DNA from: Eustoma russellianum
Lineage: Eukaryota > Streptophyta > Magnoliopsida > Gentianales > Gentianaceae
Length of the DNA stretch: 64,000 nucleotides
Reading direction: 5' to 3'
NCBI GenBank assembly: GCA_036186865.1
Contig: AP025042.1
Location: forward strand, 17,693,496 to 17,757,495
Under the pieces are notes generated by a model. It saw nothing but the letters and a program-made list of their open reading frames with translations, searched no databases and was not told the origin of the DNA. The first letter of the stretch is position 1; every line of letters starts with the position of its first letter. The position numbers and the translations under genes are program-made. Positions 11,734 through 23,838 of the stretch are shown piece after piece.

Positions 11734-12062
11734 TGATGCGTGCATCTCGTGGGCTCCAACAATTCCACCTTCCAAACGTCCTTCACAAGGGTTAGGCACA
11801 AGGAAGAAGACTTCCCCTTGCTTCCTTAATGAATAAAAACGTATGGATTAAGAATGAGCAAGACCAACACTTCAAGATGGTCGTTGATCAGGCAAACCAA
11901 TATGGTCCTCCTGGACGGCACCTTTAAGCAATGGCAACACCTTCAATATGCTCAACTTTGAAGGATCTTAACCTAGGTTTTTAATGCAAAACCAAGAAAA
12001 CAAAGTATCACACAAAGTGAATGAAATATCAAGAATTGTTATTCATCAAAAGGTGTTCTTCC
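11734..12062 (-). repeat. Family B 3' LTR, piece 1 of 3
   Basis: Corresponds to the end of the LTR in element sense. Closely matches 47928-48256 of the intact LTR. Interrupted at 12063 by C1. Confidence 0.9.
12058..12062 (+). repeat. Target-site duplication of C1, left copy
   Basis: CTTCC, repeated at 23839-23843. The uninterrupted B LTR has it once. Confidence 0.9.
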
Positions 12063-12984
12063 TGTAGGATCCGCAAGGCACCACTAGAAGGGGGGGGGGG
12101 GGTTGAATAGATGGTGCGGAAAGTGTGCTTTTTAAAATTTCTTTAAACTTGAACAATTCAAGTTCTGAAACCAGATTCTGTTTTCAGTACCTGTTTTAAA
12201 ACGTTTTTAAAACCAGGTTAGAGGTCTCCAAAAATTATGAAATTTTTAGAGAACTTAGCCTCAGATGTTATGATGGTCCCCTAAAAATTTCAAATCAAAA
12301 TTCAACCTTTAACCCCTTCAAAAACCGTTGGCACTCAGATTGTGCAAATCTGCCAGAAACGGTAGATGGTTTTGCAAAATTAATTCCTCTTTGCGTGAAT
12401 GTCCCAATGATCTGAAAATTTGACCAATAACTCCTCACACACTATATTTAAATAGGTTGAAACATTTTTTGAAAATTATTTTGGGAAGTAGGTCAAACAC
12501 AACCAAAGTCTCAACCTTTGCAAGTCTGAAAATCAGACTGCACTAGTCTCAGAACTTTTGATGTTTAACTGACCTATACTTGTCGAAAAGGGTTGAAACT
12601 TGTGCCAAATTAACCCTAGAACGTTTATGTATGTTTCTAGAAATTTTCATAATTTTTGGAAATTTTTTACTATTTTTCCGAACATGAACAATACGAATAA
12701 ACAGTGCAGAAACTGAAAAGTAAATGCTGAAAGTAAATTGCACCAAGAATTTTATACTGGTTCGGTTATAAACAACCTACTCCACTCTTCAAGGAACACC
12801 TTCCTTGGTTCACATTAATCACACACACGCAATACACCTTACCGCAGGGTTGATAGAGTTACACCTTAACTCCAACCCTTTACAAACCTTGTATTGCTAG
12901 TACAATTAGCACGAACACCACCACCTTGCTAGAATGAAGATTGATCACACCTTGATCAATCTTTTACAAAGATGAGTGAATGGT

Positions 12985-12992
12985 GGTTTATA
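12985..12992 (-). promoter_or_regulatory. TATA-like box in the C1 3' LTR
   Basis: Reads TATAAACC on the minus strand within CATATAAACCACCATTC, a block conserved in every LTR of this copia family in the window. Confidence 0.45.
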
Positions 12993-15055
12993 TGAAGCCT
13001 ATTCAAGATTGAAAGATGTAAAGTACAATAGGCTTTTACAAGAAAAGAGAGAAAGAAAGTGTAGCAGAAAAGAGGCTTGGCACTTTGATCACTTTAGAAT
13101 GCAAATCTTGGTGTTGTATTTGATTGTTCTTCTCTTCTCTCCTTATAGCATCCAGCCGTCCCCCCTTGTGCATCTCCGCATCTTGAAAATTTTCTTTTAA
13201 GTGCTTGAGAGAGTGTAAGACATCATGGTGACAATGCTTTGCTTACTTGGCATCATTCCATTGGACCATCATTTAGTTGTTCGCGTACTTGGCACCTCTT
13301 TATTGGCTCAATGTTGTCATCATTTGATGACATGGAAAATCTGAAATGATCACTTAATATTTGCCAAAAAAATCAACCATTAAGTCATACCATAATTCAC
13401 AAATTCTCTCATAAATTTCAAGACAAGAAAATATCTCCTTTCCAAGCTCAAGAAAATCGGTCAACACATATTTTCAATGCTGAAATTTTCAGCATTTACA
13501 TCATGGAATAAATTCAGATTATTTGCCATTTTCCTTTGAATTTTTGTCATAAAAATAAATCAATTTCATATGGTAAGTCTAGCTAACAAATGAAGAGTGA
13601 ACTTGGACACAATGTGAGGTAAATTTCGGCCAGCACAATCTTCACACATGCTGAGAAATTTCAGCATGTGTGATATGTAAAATATCACACTTAATTACCT
13701 TACATAATTTTCAAATTATTTCCATAACTCCTTCAATTAATCCTTTAAAAAAAAATTGACAAAATATCTTGTCTTAGCCATGAAGAATTCGAGCACCATG
13801 TGTGTAACATGCTGAAATTTTCAACATGTGACATAAGAGAGGTATATGTTGAATACTTACCTTTTGTAGCTTCTCTCTTTGATTCATCAACATTTTATGA
13901 TTGATCCTTGACCAATCAACATGCCAACAAGGCTCCACATATGCTTCAAACCAGCTGTAGGTGGCGTTGAGTGTGTTTGTACATGTGCTGAAATTTATTT
14001 TTGCTAACTTTGTAAAATAGTGCACATTTAATAATACACACATGTAATATTCCAATCAGCCCTTAATTTAATTTTCTAGAACATTTTAAGATGTATATTA
14101 TATGTAAAAAGTGTCTAGATACGTGTCACATGATGTCCAAGAAAAACGTTCCATGTTATGTGCGTAGAAAACCGAATTTTCGATATTTATCGATTACCCG
14201 ATTTTTCTCTAATTTAAATTCCAACTTTTGCACATGATAAAGATATTATGTTATACATAATATATATAATATATACTTTAAATTTCAGCACTTGGCTGAT
14301 TTAAAGTGGTACCATAAACATGTGACAAAATTAAAATTGGAATCTTCACATTTTGGCCTAAATGTGGGGTGATTTGTGTGTGCCAACATGAAAAGTATTT
14401 TTGCCTGATTTTTCAGTGATGTGCACGAAATTTACATCAATTTTTGATGTATATGGGCTGGCCATTTATTTATGGCAAGTACGTGACACGTTTGGCGAAG
14501 TTTCGGTATTCGCCCGATACGACAAATTTTGGTTTAGAACCTTTTATCGTGTCGTACTTAATTTGTCATCACCATATCTTATATCATATGATATAAGACC
14601 TGAATATACTCATAAATATGAGTTAAGTATAGTGGTGTGACGTTAACGTACGTACGTAAGATATATAACGTGTCGGTAGTACGTTGGAATACATGTGTAT
14701 GTGCCTTTTATAAAAAAATCTGAAAATATAGTATATATATGTATAAAAGGCGTGTGACATTGAATGTGGGGAGGAGGAGAAAACTTTCCTTCCTTAGCCT
14801 TGTTGCCTTTGTGCCTTTTCCAAATGAATCTTACTTTAATGAACTACTTAGTTTATTAAACTAAGTACTTCACTTAATGAACTAATTTAGTTCATTAATG
14901 GTGGCACCTGAAAATAGTATAAACTCAACAAATGTTCGCCATATGATGTAAGCTTTAATGCTTCATGGCTCGTTATTACGGCAACATAATATATAAGCTA
15001 AATAAGGCAAGTAATGACAAGTTATCATGCATACATGTACACACTTATACACGTT

Positions 15056-15057
<2 letters not shown>

Positions 15058-15097
<40 letters not shown>
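15058..15097. repeat. (AT)n microsatellite in the C1 3' LTR
   Basis: About 40 bases of alternating TA; the equivalent tract in the other LTR (about 23766-23791) is shorter, so it changed after insertion. Confidence 0.9.
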
Positions 15098-15100
<3 letters not shown>

Positions 15101-15142
15101 CGTTTCTTATTTTGAAATCACTCAAACCCTCTTATTTCTACA

Positions 15143-15355
15143 ATCTCCCCCTTTTGATGATTTTCAAAATAACTAGTGTACATGATTTAAGTGCTGTCTC
15201 TCCCCCTTGAATTATGCACAGATTTGAAATTGGAATTTCGAATTTCAAATCCGGCTCCCCCATGATTCATGCAATTAGGATCAATCAGTGTCTCTCTCCC
15301 CCTTAAATCATGCTTCTCTCTCCCCCTTTATTTTGGAAAGTTAATCAAAAGATCC
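15143..15355 (-). other. C1 polypurine tract and satellite G5 tracts
   Basis: On the minus strand AAAAGGGGGAGAT touches the LTR start TGTAG. Further AAGGGGGAGA-type tracts lie within the preceding 200 bases (near 15200, 15260, 15300 and 15325). The one touching the LTR is the probable plus-strand primer. Confidence 0.8.
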
Positions 15356-15390
15356 CTGTAAAAAAGGAAAGTTAATGAAATAGTATCACA

Positions 15391-16449
15391 TTAAATCACA
15401 TCAACAAGAATCATGCCTAATTTAGAACAAAGAGATTCAAATGTGGCTTGATTTAAGACCTTTGTAAATATATCCGCTACTTGTGATTCTGTGCGTACGT
15501 GATCTATGACAATATTACCATTGTTAACGTGATCACGAAGAAAATGATAGCAAACTTCTATATGCTTAGCCTTAGAGTGTAATACGGGGTTCTTAGACAA
15601 ATTTATTGCACTCATACTATCACAATATATAGGAATTTTATTTACGGTAATTCCAAAATCCGAAAGTTGTTGTTTTATCCACAACAACTGTGTGCAACAA
15701 AGGCTAAGAGCCATATACTCAGCCTCAGTAGTGGACAAAGCAACACTTGCTTGCTTTTTGGAAAACCATGAAATAAGGGAATTTCCTATAAATTGGCAAG
15801 TTCCGCTCGTGCTTTTTCTATCTATCTTGCAGCCACCATAATCTGCATCAGTGTAAGCATGTAAGTCGAATGTAGAATCCTTATCATACCAAATACCTAA
15901 GGTGGGCGTGTGCTTAATATAACGGAATATTCTTTTTACCGCATTTAAGTGTGACACCTTGGGTTGACTTTGAAAACGAGCACACATGCATACGCTAAAC
16001 ATGATGTCAAGCCTACTAGCAGTTAAATATAGTAAAGAACCTATCATAGATCGATATAATCCATTATCAACGTCTTTACCATGTTCGTCTTTGTCTAATT
16101 TAGTAGTAACACTCATAGGCGTGGGGGATGGTTTCAAATTTTCAAAGTTGAACTTCTTGATCATATCATTTACATACTTAGCTTGGCTTATATGAATTCC
16201 TTTACTCGTTTGCTTAATCTGCAAGCCAAGAAAATAATTAAGTTCACCAACCATAGACATTTCAAATTCAGCTTTCATACAATTTTAAAAATCTTTAACG
16301 AGTCTATGTGAGGTACAACCGAAGATAATGTCATCTACGTAGATTTGAATAATAAGTAAATCTGATTTTTCTTGTTTCAAAAATAGTGTACTATCTATAG
16401 TACCACGTTTAAAATTATTTTCTAAAAGGAAAGTAGCAGAACGATCATA
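15391..16449 (-). pseudogene. C1 C-terminal reverse transcriptase and RNase H
   Basis: Second half of copia RT plus RNase H. The catalytic YVDD is at 16330-16341. After it come ELNYFLGLQIKQ, SPTPMSVTTKLDKDE, the SLLYLTASRLDI block, and RNase H with TDADYGGCKIDRKSTSG and ALSTTEAEYMAL, ending ILVDVI. Two in-frame stops lie upstream: TGA at 16447-16449 (in place of the Trp of a RAWYDR motif) and a TAA near 16287 (before NCMKAEFEM). The reading frame resumes after each one, so these look like simple point changes. The C-terminus and its stop are intact. Confidence 0.92.
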
Positions 16450-18177
16450 TCATGCTCTCGGCGCTTGCTTTAGGCCATATAGTGCCTTCTTTAGTTTGTA
16501 CACGTGATCTGGATGTTTCAAATCTTCAAAACCGGGTGGTTGCTTCACGTATACTTCTTCTTGTATGAATCCGTTTAGAAAAGCACTTTTGACGTCCATT
16601 TGATACAATTTAAAATCTTTCATGCAACCAATAGCAAGTAAGAGTCGTATAGCTTCTAAGCGTGCTACGGGTGCAAATGTTTCATCATAGTCTATTCCTT
16701 CTTCTTGATTATATCCTTGAGCTACGAGTCTTGCTTTATTTCTAACGACCTTTCCTTCTTCATTCATTTTATTCCTAAATACCCACTTTGTGCCTATTAT
16801 TGTCTTATCTTGTGGTCGTGGCACTAAATCCCATATATCATTTCTAATGAATTGATTAAGTTCGTCATGCATAGCATCAATCCAAGATGAATCACTCAAA
16901 GCATCATGCACATTTTTGGGCTCAATTTCAGAAATCATAGCATGAAATTCATTTATTTCATCCGAACTGATTCTTCTACGTGGTCGCACACCGTGAGTGA
17001 TGTTGCCTATGATGAGATCATGTGGGTGATCTCTATGCCATCTTGGTTGATTTTTCTCTAAGTTATCATGCATTTCTATATGATCATGCATTTCTAGTGT
17101 CTCATTCATATCATGCATATCAAAAGAATCATTATCTTCATCCAAAACGGGTTTCAATTCAAAATCATTGTCATATTCCTTATCTTTAACAATCTCTCCA
17201 AATTCATTGAATTTAACATGAATAGATTCTATGATTTGTCTAGTGAGAGGATCATAACATCTATATGCTTTTGAATTTATGGAATACCCAACAAAAATGC
17301 ACTCAATTGATTTGGATTCAAATTTATCTAAATTATCTTTTGTATTCAAGACAAAGCATTTGCATCCAAACACACGAAAATAATCAATCTTAGGCATGCG
17401 ATCATTCAAAATTTCGTAAGGCGTCTTATTTATTTTCTTTCTTATAGATAGGCGATTTACAATATAGCATGCACAATTTACGGCTTCCGCCCACAAACAT
17501 CTAGGCAATTTATTTTCGCAAAGCATGGTTCTAGCGATTTCTGGTAGTGTACGATTCTTTCTTTCTACTACTCCATTTAATTGTGGAGTTCTAGGTGGCG
17601 AAAACTCATGTTTGATCCCTTTTTCTTCACAAAACGAAATCATCTCTTTATTTTTAAACTCACCGCCTCTATCGCTTCTTATTCTTTTCACATTTACACC
17701 GTATTGATTTTCGAGTTGTTTAATTAATTTAGCGATCTCTACGGCGCTATCATCCTTATGTGCAAGAAATAAAGTCCAAGTATAACGAGAAAAGTCATCA
17801 ACAATCACGCATGCATAGTGACGCCCACCTAGACTTGTAGTGCGACTATTACCAAACAAATCGATATGCAATAGTTCTAGTATTCTAGTCATGCTTATTT
17901 CATTCTTCGGCTTAAGTGACTCACGTGTTTGTTTGCCTTTTATGCAAGATTCACACAACTGAAAGTTGTCTAAATCAAGCGTAGGCAATCCCCGTACTAG
18001 GTTCTTTCGTTGCAATTTTTCTAGTGTAGAAATACCTATGTGTCCTAAACGTCTATGCCACAAATTCACATTGGGTTCATTTGACATAAAACATTTAACT
18101 TTAGCGTCTACTACATCATCCATAGATAGTGCAAAGATATTTCCTTCTTGTTTTCCTTTTAAAACGGTTTTCTCCAT
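16450..18177 (-). pseudogene. C1 integrase and N-terminal reverse transcriptase
   Basis: 575-codon open stretch. GAG-pre-integrase/HHCC zinc region (LWHRRLGHIG ... LCESCIKGK); catalytic core with HIDLFG, SDRGGEF and NGVVERKNRTL supplying the DDE residues; copia integrase C-terminal region (INKTPYEILNDRMPKIDYFRVFGCKCF); then the RT start (TKWVFRNKMNEEGKV, ARLVAQGYNQEEGIDYDETF, QMDVKSAFLNGFIQEEVYV, ALYGLKQAPRA). It joins the protease by a frameshift near 18180 and ends at a TGA inside RT. Integrase before RT identifies Ty1/copia. Confidence 0.93.
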
Positions 18178-18540
18178 TTTTATTTATTATATTGCAATAA
18201 GGGTGAGTAAAACAAACATTGAAGCCATTGTCAACAAATTGAGAAATACTAAGAAGATTGTAAGATAAGTTGCTTACCAAAAGTACGTTGGAGATTTGAA
18301 GTGTATTCGGATTGCCAATCGTACCTTTTCCAATGATCTTGCCTTCATTGTTGTCTCCAAAGGTCACGGATCCGCCTTTTGTGACCTTCCTTAATTTGGA
18401 GAACAGGATCGGGTCACCCGTCATGTGCCTCGAGCAACCACTGTCAAGGAACCACTTTATTGATGTGTCTTTTGATGAGTGGTCTCCCTGCAATGTGAAA
18501 AGGTGATTTAGGTACCCTTTTAATTTTGGGTCCTTTCAAG
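18116..18540 (-). pseudogene. C1 protease
   Basis: Copia aspartic protease. The active site reads KWFLDSGCSRHMTGD, followed by GSVTFGDNNEGKIIGKGTIG and VLLVSNLSYNLLSISQ. The frame is open from a TGA near 18535, so it starts just after the gag stop at 18549 and in a different frame. A frameshift near 18180 separates it from integrase. Confidence 0.9.
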
Positions 18541-18548
18541 TTAGTTAA

Positions 18549-19490
18549 TCACCCTTTCGTAAAGGTACCTTTCGGTACCCATACTTGGGTGATCCTTCTC
18601 GGTCTATCAAATGGCAAGAATGAAGGTGCGATATAATATACATGTGGTGCATGTATTTTGGGTCTTTGCCCAAGGACTCCTCTATACTCATTGAATGAAG
18701 GACGCTCTTGATATGTCCTTGTGTGCGTGTGCGTAGTGCATGGATGATATGTATTTCGTGTATGCATTGTTCTTTTCTTCTCATATCTATATGGTACAAC
18801 GTTATATTTCACATGATATGAGGGAGTGGGGCGTGTGGAAGGAGGCGCTTTTTGCGTCATCTTAGACGCCACTTGATGCTTAGGGGTGTCTACTTTCTTA
18901 GACACAACAAACTTGGTTGGTTTGGTTGATACTTCGTTAATATCAACGTATCCCAATCCAGTTTTGTCACTGTCATGCTTTTGCGATAATATGATGCGAT
19001 GCAACATGTTTGACCCTGTATCGAATTGTTTCATCATTTTCTCTAAATCTGTATTCCTTGATTTCAAATTTGAAATCTCGGATTTCATTTCATTATTTTG
19101 AGAAGTCAATGATGAGATCTCGGTTTTTAATGCAGTGATGACACATGAAGACTCTTTCTTTGAATCGCTTAATTGAGCGACAAGATTCTCGTTAGAAGAT
19201 TCTAACAGTTTCTTGTCTTCAATTAAACGTTTCTTTTCTTTTGCGAGAGTCTTAGTAAATTTATGTAATTCAAGATACTGACTAAAAAGATCATCATAAG
19301 AAGGTTCAGAGTCAGAGTCAGAATCGGATGATACCTCATTAGACGCCTTTGAAGCGAAGCAAACTTGAGCGGTCTCCTCTTCGGTCTCAGTTTCAGAGTT
19401 TGATGAGTCACTCCATGTGGAGGCCTTTAGTGCACGTTTCCTTTGTTTAGGATCTGAGACGAGTCTATTTTTGTTCCGCTCCTTGTCAGG
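18549..19490 (-). pseudogene. C1 gag C-terminal coiled-coil extension
   Basis: Continuation of gag after a frameshift near 19480-19500. A Ser/Asp/Glu-rich stretch (SSDSDSDSEPSYDDL) leads into a heptad-like region (KRLIEDKKLLESSNENLVAQ ... LKSRNTDLEKMMKQFDTG) predicted as coiled coil, then a basic, His/Tyr-rich tail ending VWVPKGTFTKG and TGA. This segment is what survives as the only ORF in the three internal copies of the array at 24744-41326. The role in particle assembly is inferred from the coiled-coil pattern. Confidence 0.8.
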
Positions 19491-20458
19491 TATTTATTAG
19501 TTTGATTTTCTTTGTTCGGGCAGTCATATGATAAGTGTCCGAGTTTGCCGCATTCATAACATTTAATGTCCTTATCATTTGACTTGTTTTTATTTCTCTT
19601 AGATGTAGTGCCCTTGTTTTTATTTCTAAATGACTTTCTCATGAATCTTCTTAGTCCTTTAGCCAATAGAATTAAATCATCATTATCCGATTCGGAATCA
19701 CTATCATCTACGTGATCGGAGGGAGGGGAGACATATTCATTTGATTTAAAAGCAATTGTCTTACCTTGTTTAGATGATTCCGATTTCTGAATAGTAAGTT
19801 TGTTTTCATAAACTTTGAGTGAGCCAATGAGTTCTTCCATTTTTATTGATTTAGTCTCCTTACTTTCTTCTATAGCAGTCACTTTGGGGTCCCATTCCGA
19901 AGGAAGGCTTCGTAGGACTTTCTGTACCTTTTCCTGCGTAGCAAAAGCCTTACCAAGAGACTCAAGAGAGTTATAGATGTTAGTTAAACGAAGATCCATA
20001 TCTACAATCGACTCATTAGGCAACAATTTAAAAGACTCAAGAGTAGACATGAGCATATTAATTTTTGACTCTTTTACTTGACTCGTGCCTTGGTGTTTCA
20101 TTTCTAAAATTCTCCACATTTCTTGTGCACTCGAACAATTTGACACATAACTAGACTCACTTTTACTTAATCCGTTTAAAAGCAATTGCATAGCCCTAGC
20201 ATTCATACTAAGTTTCTTTTTATCATCACTCATATATTCTTGTCTAGTTTTAATAACTTCTAAAGTGACTCCATCTACAGTGGATACATTTGATGGGACA
20301 TATGGACCATCTTCAATTATTGACCAAAGATCTATATCTATAGCCATAAGAAAAAGTTTCATCCTAAGTTTCCATTGAATAAAGGACTCACCGTCAAAAA
20401 GTGGAGGCCTTTGGCTCGACATACCTTCTTGTTCGGTTTTGAGATTTGTGGATGCCAT
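19427..20458 (-). pseudogene. C1 gag: capsid (UBN2) and zinc knuckle
   Basis: 343 codons from ATG. Start MASTNLKTEQEGMSSQ, UBN2-type capsid region (FIQWKLRMKLFL ... AQEMWRILEMKHQGTSQVKE ... VDMDLRLTNIYNSLESLG ... VLRSLPSEWDPKV) over about residues 25-225, and a CX2CX4HX4C zinc knuckle CYECGKLGHLSYDC at residues 300-313. It forms the RNA-packaging shell. The ORF stops soon after the knuckle because of a frameshift; the true frame continues in the coiled-coil extension. Confidence 0.92.
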
Positions 20459-20497
20459 CTCACTGAATCGTTGGATTCCTTATAGTGAGTATTCCTG

Positions 20498-20740
20498 CGC
20501 TCTGATACCACTTGTAGGACATCAAGCGCTACCATCTCTCCCGAAACCAATTGGTGACAGGAGATGCGCATACCCTACCCTTATAGTGCATTCAGCACAC
20601 AAGCGCCTACGGCATTCGACTGTGACTTGGCCCACACGGCCTACGCCACGGGACAATTGCTGCACCGAACAATATCCCCCTCAGCAATTGCTCCTGCTGG
20701 GAATCGAACCCGTGACCTCGCTCTGATACCACTTGTAGGA
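20498..20740 (-). repeat. Insertion of 221 bp that duplicates the C1 primer site, SINE-like in part
   Basis: A 22-bp block (20498-20519), containing the LTR end and primer site, is repeated at 20719-20740. Between them lie 199 bases absent from the array copies. On the minus strand the right end reads AGTGGTATCAGAGC then GGTTCGATTCCC (20699-20710), resembling tRNA D-arm/A-box and B-box promoter elements, as in tRNA-derived SINEs. No poly(A) or T-rich tail is visible, so a SINE is possible but unproven; template switching at the primer site is the alternative. Confidence 0.5.
20721..20732 (-). other. C1 primer-binding site (initiator tRNA-Met)
   Basis: TGGTATCAGAGC on the minus strand, next to the LTR end. 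A second copy lies at 20499-20510 because of the 221-bp insertion. Confidence 0.8.
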
Positions 20741-21645
20741 TCTGCAAGGAACCACTAGAAGGGGGGGTTGAATAGATGATGCGGAAAGTGTGCTTTTTAA
20801 AATTTCTTTAAACTTGAACAATTCAAGTTCTGAAACCAGATTCTGTTTTCAGGACCTCTTTTAAAATGTTTTTAAAACCAGGTTAGAGGTCTCCAAAAAT
20901 TATGAAATTTTTAGAGAACTTAGCCTCAGATGTTATGAGGGTCTCCTAAAAATTTCAAATCAAAATTCAACCTTTAACCCCTTCAAAAACCGTTGGCACT
21001 CAGATTGTGCAAATCTGCCAGAAACGGTAGATGGTTTTGAAAAATTAATTACTATTTGTGTGAATGTCCAAATGATCTGAAACTTTGACCAATAACTCCT
21101 CACCATATTTAAATATGTGGAAACAGTTTTTGAAAATTCTTTTGGGAAGTAGGTCAAACACAACCAAAGTCTCAACCTTTGCAAGTCTGAAAATCAGACT
21201 GCACTAGTATCAGAACTTTTGATGTTTAACTGACCTATACTTGTCCAAAAGGGTTGAAACTTGTGCCAAATTAACCCTAGAACGTTTATGTATGTTTCTG
21301 GAAATTTTTATAATTTTTGGAAATCGTTTACTATTTTTCCGAACGTGAACAAAACGAATAAACAGTGCAGAAACTGAAAAGTAAATGCTGAAAGTAAATT
21401 GCACCAAGAATTTTATACTGGTTCGGTTATAAAAAACCTACTCCAGTCTTCAAGGAACACCTTCCTTGGTTCACACTAATCACACACACGCAGTACACCT
21501 TACCGCAGGGTTGATAGAGTTACACCTTAACTCCAACCCTTTACAAACCTTATATTGCTAGTACAATTAGCACGAACACCACCACCTTGCTAGAATGAAG
21601 ATTGATCACAGCTTGATCAATCTTTTACAAAGATGAGTGAATGGT

Positions 21646-21653
21646 GGTTTATA
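21646..21653 (-). promoter_or_regulatory. TATA-like box in the C1 5' LTR
   Basis: TATAAACC on the minus strand, equivalent to 12985-12992 in the other LTR. Confidence 0.45.
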
Positions 21654-22754
21654 TGAAGCCTATTCAAGATTGAAAGATGTAAAGTACAATAGGCTTTTAC
21701 AAGAAAAGAGAGAAAGTGTAGCAGAAAAGAGGCTTGGCACTTTGATCACTTTAGAATGCAAATCTTGGTGTTGTATTTGTTTGTTCTTCTCTTCTCTCCT
21801 TATAGCATCCAGCCGTCCCCCCTTGTGCATCTCCTCCTCTTGAAAATTTTCTTTTAAGTGCTTGAGAGAGTGTAAGACATCATGGTGACAATGCTTTGCT
21901 TACTTGGCATCATTCCATTGGACCATCATTTAGTTGTTGCTTACTTGGCACCTCTTTATTGGCTCAATGTTGTCATCATTTGATGACATGGAAAATCTGA
22001 AATAATCACTTAATATTTGCCAAAAAAATCAACCATTAATTCATACCATAATTCACAAATTCTCTCATAAATTTCAAGACAAGAAAATATCTCCTTTCCA
22101 AGCTCAAAAAAATCGGCCAACACATATTTTCAATGCTGAAATTTTCAGCATTTACATCATGGAATAAATTCAGATTATTTGCCATTTTCCTTTGAATTTT
22201 TGTCATAAAAGTAAATCAATTTCATATGGTAAGTCCAGCTAGCAAATGAAGAGTGAACTTGGACACAATGTGAGGTAAATTTCGGCCAGCACACCCTTCA
22301 CACATGCTGAGAAATTTCAGCATGTGTGATATGTAAAATATCACACTTAATTACCTTACATAATTTTCAAATTATTTCCATAGCTCCTTCAATTAATCCA
22401 TTAAAAAAATTGACAAATATCTTGTCTTAGCCATGAAGAATTCGACCACCATGTGTTTAACATGCTGAAATTTTCAACATGTGACATAAGAGAGGTATAT
22501 GTTGAATACTTACCTTTTGTAGCTTCTCTCTTTGATTCATCAACATTGTATGATTGATCCTTGACCAATCAACATGCCAACAAGCCTCCACATATGCTTC
22601 AAACCAGCTGTAGGTGGCGTTGAGTGTGTTTGTACATGTGCTGAAATTTATTTTTGCTAACTTTGTAAAATAGTGCACATTTAATAATACACACATGTAA
22701 TATTCCAATCAGCCCTTAATTTAATTTTCTAGAACACTTTAAGATGTATATTAT

Positions 22755-22866
22755 ATGTAAAAAGTGTCTAGATACGTGTCACATCATGTCCAAGAAAAAC
22801 GTTCCATGTTATGTAAAAAGTGTCTAGATACGTGTCACATGATGTCCAAGAAAAACGTTCCATGTT
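22755..22866. repeat. 56-bp tandem duplication in the C1 5' LTR
   Basis: Two copies of a unit starting ATGTAAAAAGTGTCTAG, differing at one base. The 3' LTR has one copy, so it arose after insertion. Confidence 0.9.
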
Positions 22867-23838
22867 ATGTGCGTAGAAAACCGAATTTTCGGTATTTATC
22901 GATTACCCGATTTTTCTCTAATTTAAATTCCAACTTTTGCACATGATATATATATTATGTTATACATAATATATATAATATATAATTTAAATTTCAGCAC
23001 TTGGCTGATTTAAAGTGGTACCATAAACATGTGACAAAATTAAAATTAGAATCTTCACATTTTGGCCTAAATGTGGGGTGATTGTGTGTGCCAACATGGA
23101 AAGTATTTTGCCTGATTTTTCAGTGATGTGCACGAAATTTACATCAATTTTTGATGTATATGGGCTGGCCATTTATTTATGGCAAGTACGTGACACGTTT
23201 GGCGAAGTTTCGGTATTCGCCCGATACGACAATTTTGGTTTAGAACCTTTATCGTGTCGTACTTAATTTGTCATCAACCATATCTTATATCATATGATAT
23301 AAGACCTGAATATACTCATAAATATGAGTTAAGTATAGTGGTGTGACGTTAATGTACGTACGTAAGATATATAACGTGTCGGTAGTACGTTGGAATACAT
23401 GTGTATGTGCCTTTATTAAAAAAATCTGAAAATATAGTATATATATGTATAAAAGGCGTGTGACATTGAATGTGGGGAGGAGGAGAAAACTTTCCTTCCT
23501 TAGCCTTGTTGCCTTTGTGCCTTTTCCAAATGAATCTTCCTTTAATGAACTACTTAGTTTATTAAACTAAGTACTTCACTTAATGAACTAATTTAGCTCA
23601 TTAATGGTGGCACCTGAAAATAGTATAAACTCAACAAATGTTCACCATATGATGTAAGCTTTGATGCTTCATGGCTCGTTAGTACGGCAACATAATATAT
23701 AAGCTAAATAAGGCAAGTAATGACAAGTTATCATGCATACATGTACACACTTATACACGTTTGTGTATATATATATATATATATATATATAGTCAACGTT
23801 TCTTATTTTGAAATCACTCAAACCCTCTTATTTCTACA

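Larger units (their letters stand above)
12063..15142 (-). repeat. C1 3' LTR
   Basis: 3080 bases, near-identical to 20734-23838. Contains degenerate TGCTGAAA/TTTCAGCA inverted repeats, an ACGTACGTACGT run near 14648-14658 and an (AT)n tract near its element-sense start. ORFs reported within it are not conserved. Confidence 0.92.
12063..23838 (-). mobile_element. Ty1/copia SIRE/Maximus-like element C1
   Basis: 11.8 kb LTR retrotransposon on the minus strand with about 3.1 kb LTRs starting TGTAG and ending CTACA. Internal order is gag, protease, integrase, RT, RNase H, which is diagnostic of Ty1/copia. The RT sequence, the long coiled-coil gag extension and the AAAGGGGGAGATTGT polypurine-LTR junction suggest the SIRE/Maximus lineage. 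No envelope-like ORF is seen after pol. About three frameshifts and two stops break an otherwise complete polyprotein. Confidence 0.92.
20734..23838 (-). repeat. C1 5' LTR
   Basis: 3105 bases, TGTAG...CTACA. Close match to 12063-15142 with scattered substitutions, plus a private 56-bp tandem duplication. Confidence 0.92.

Noticed and set aside
15391..15700. Envelope-like ORF after copia pol, as in some SIRE elements
   Set aside because: After the RNase H stop there is only about 250 bases of non-coding, polypurine-rich sequence before the LTR.
20640..20740. A functional tRNA gene suggested by the B-box-like sequence
   Set aside because: No cloverleaf with acceptor and anticodon stems can be drawn around it; better explained as a tRNA-derived or primer-site-related insertion.
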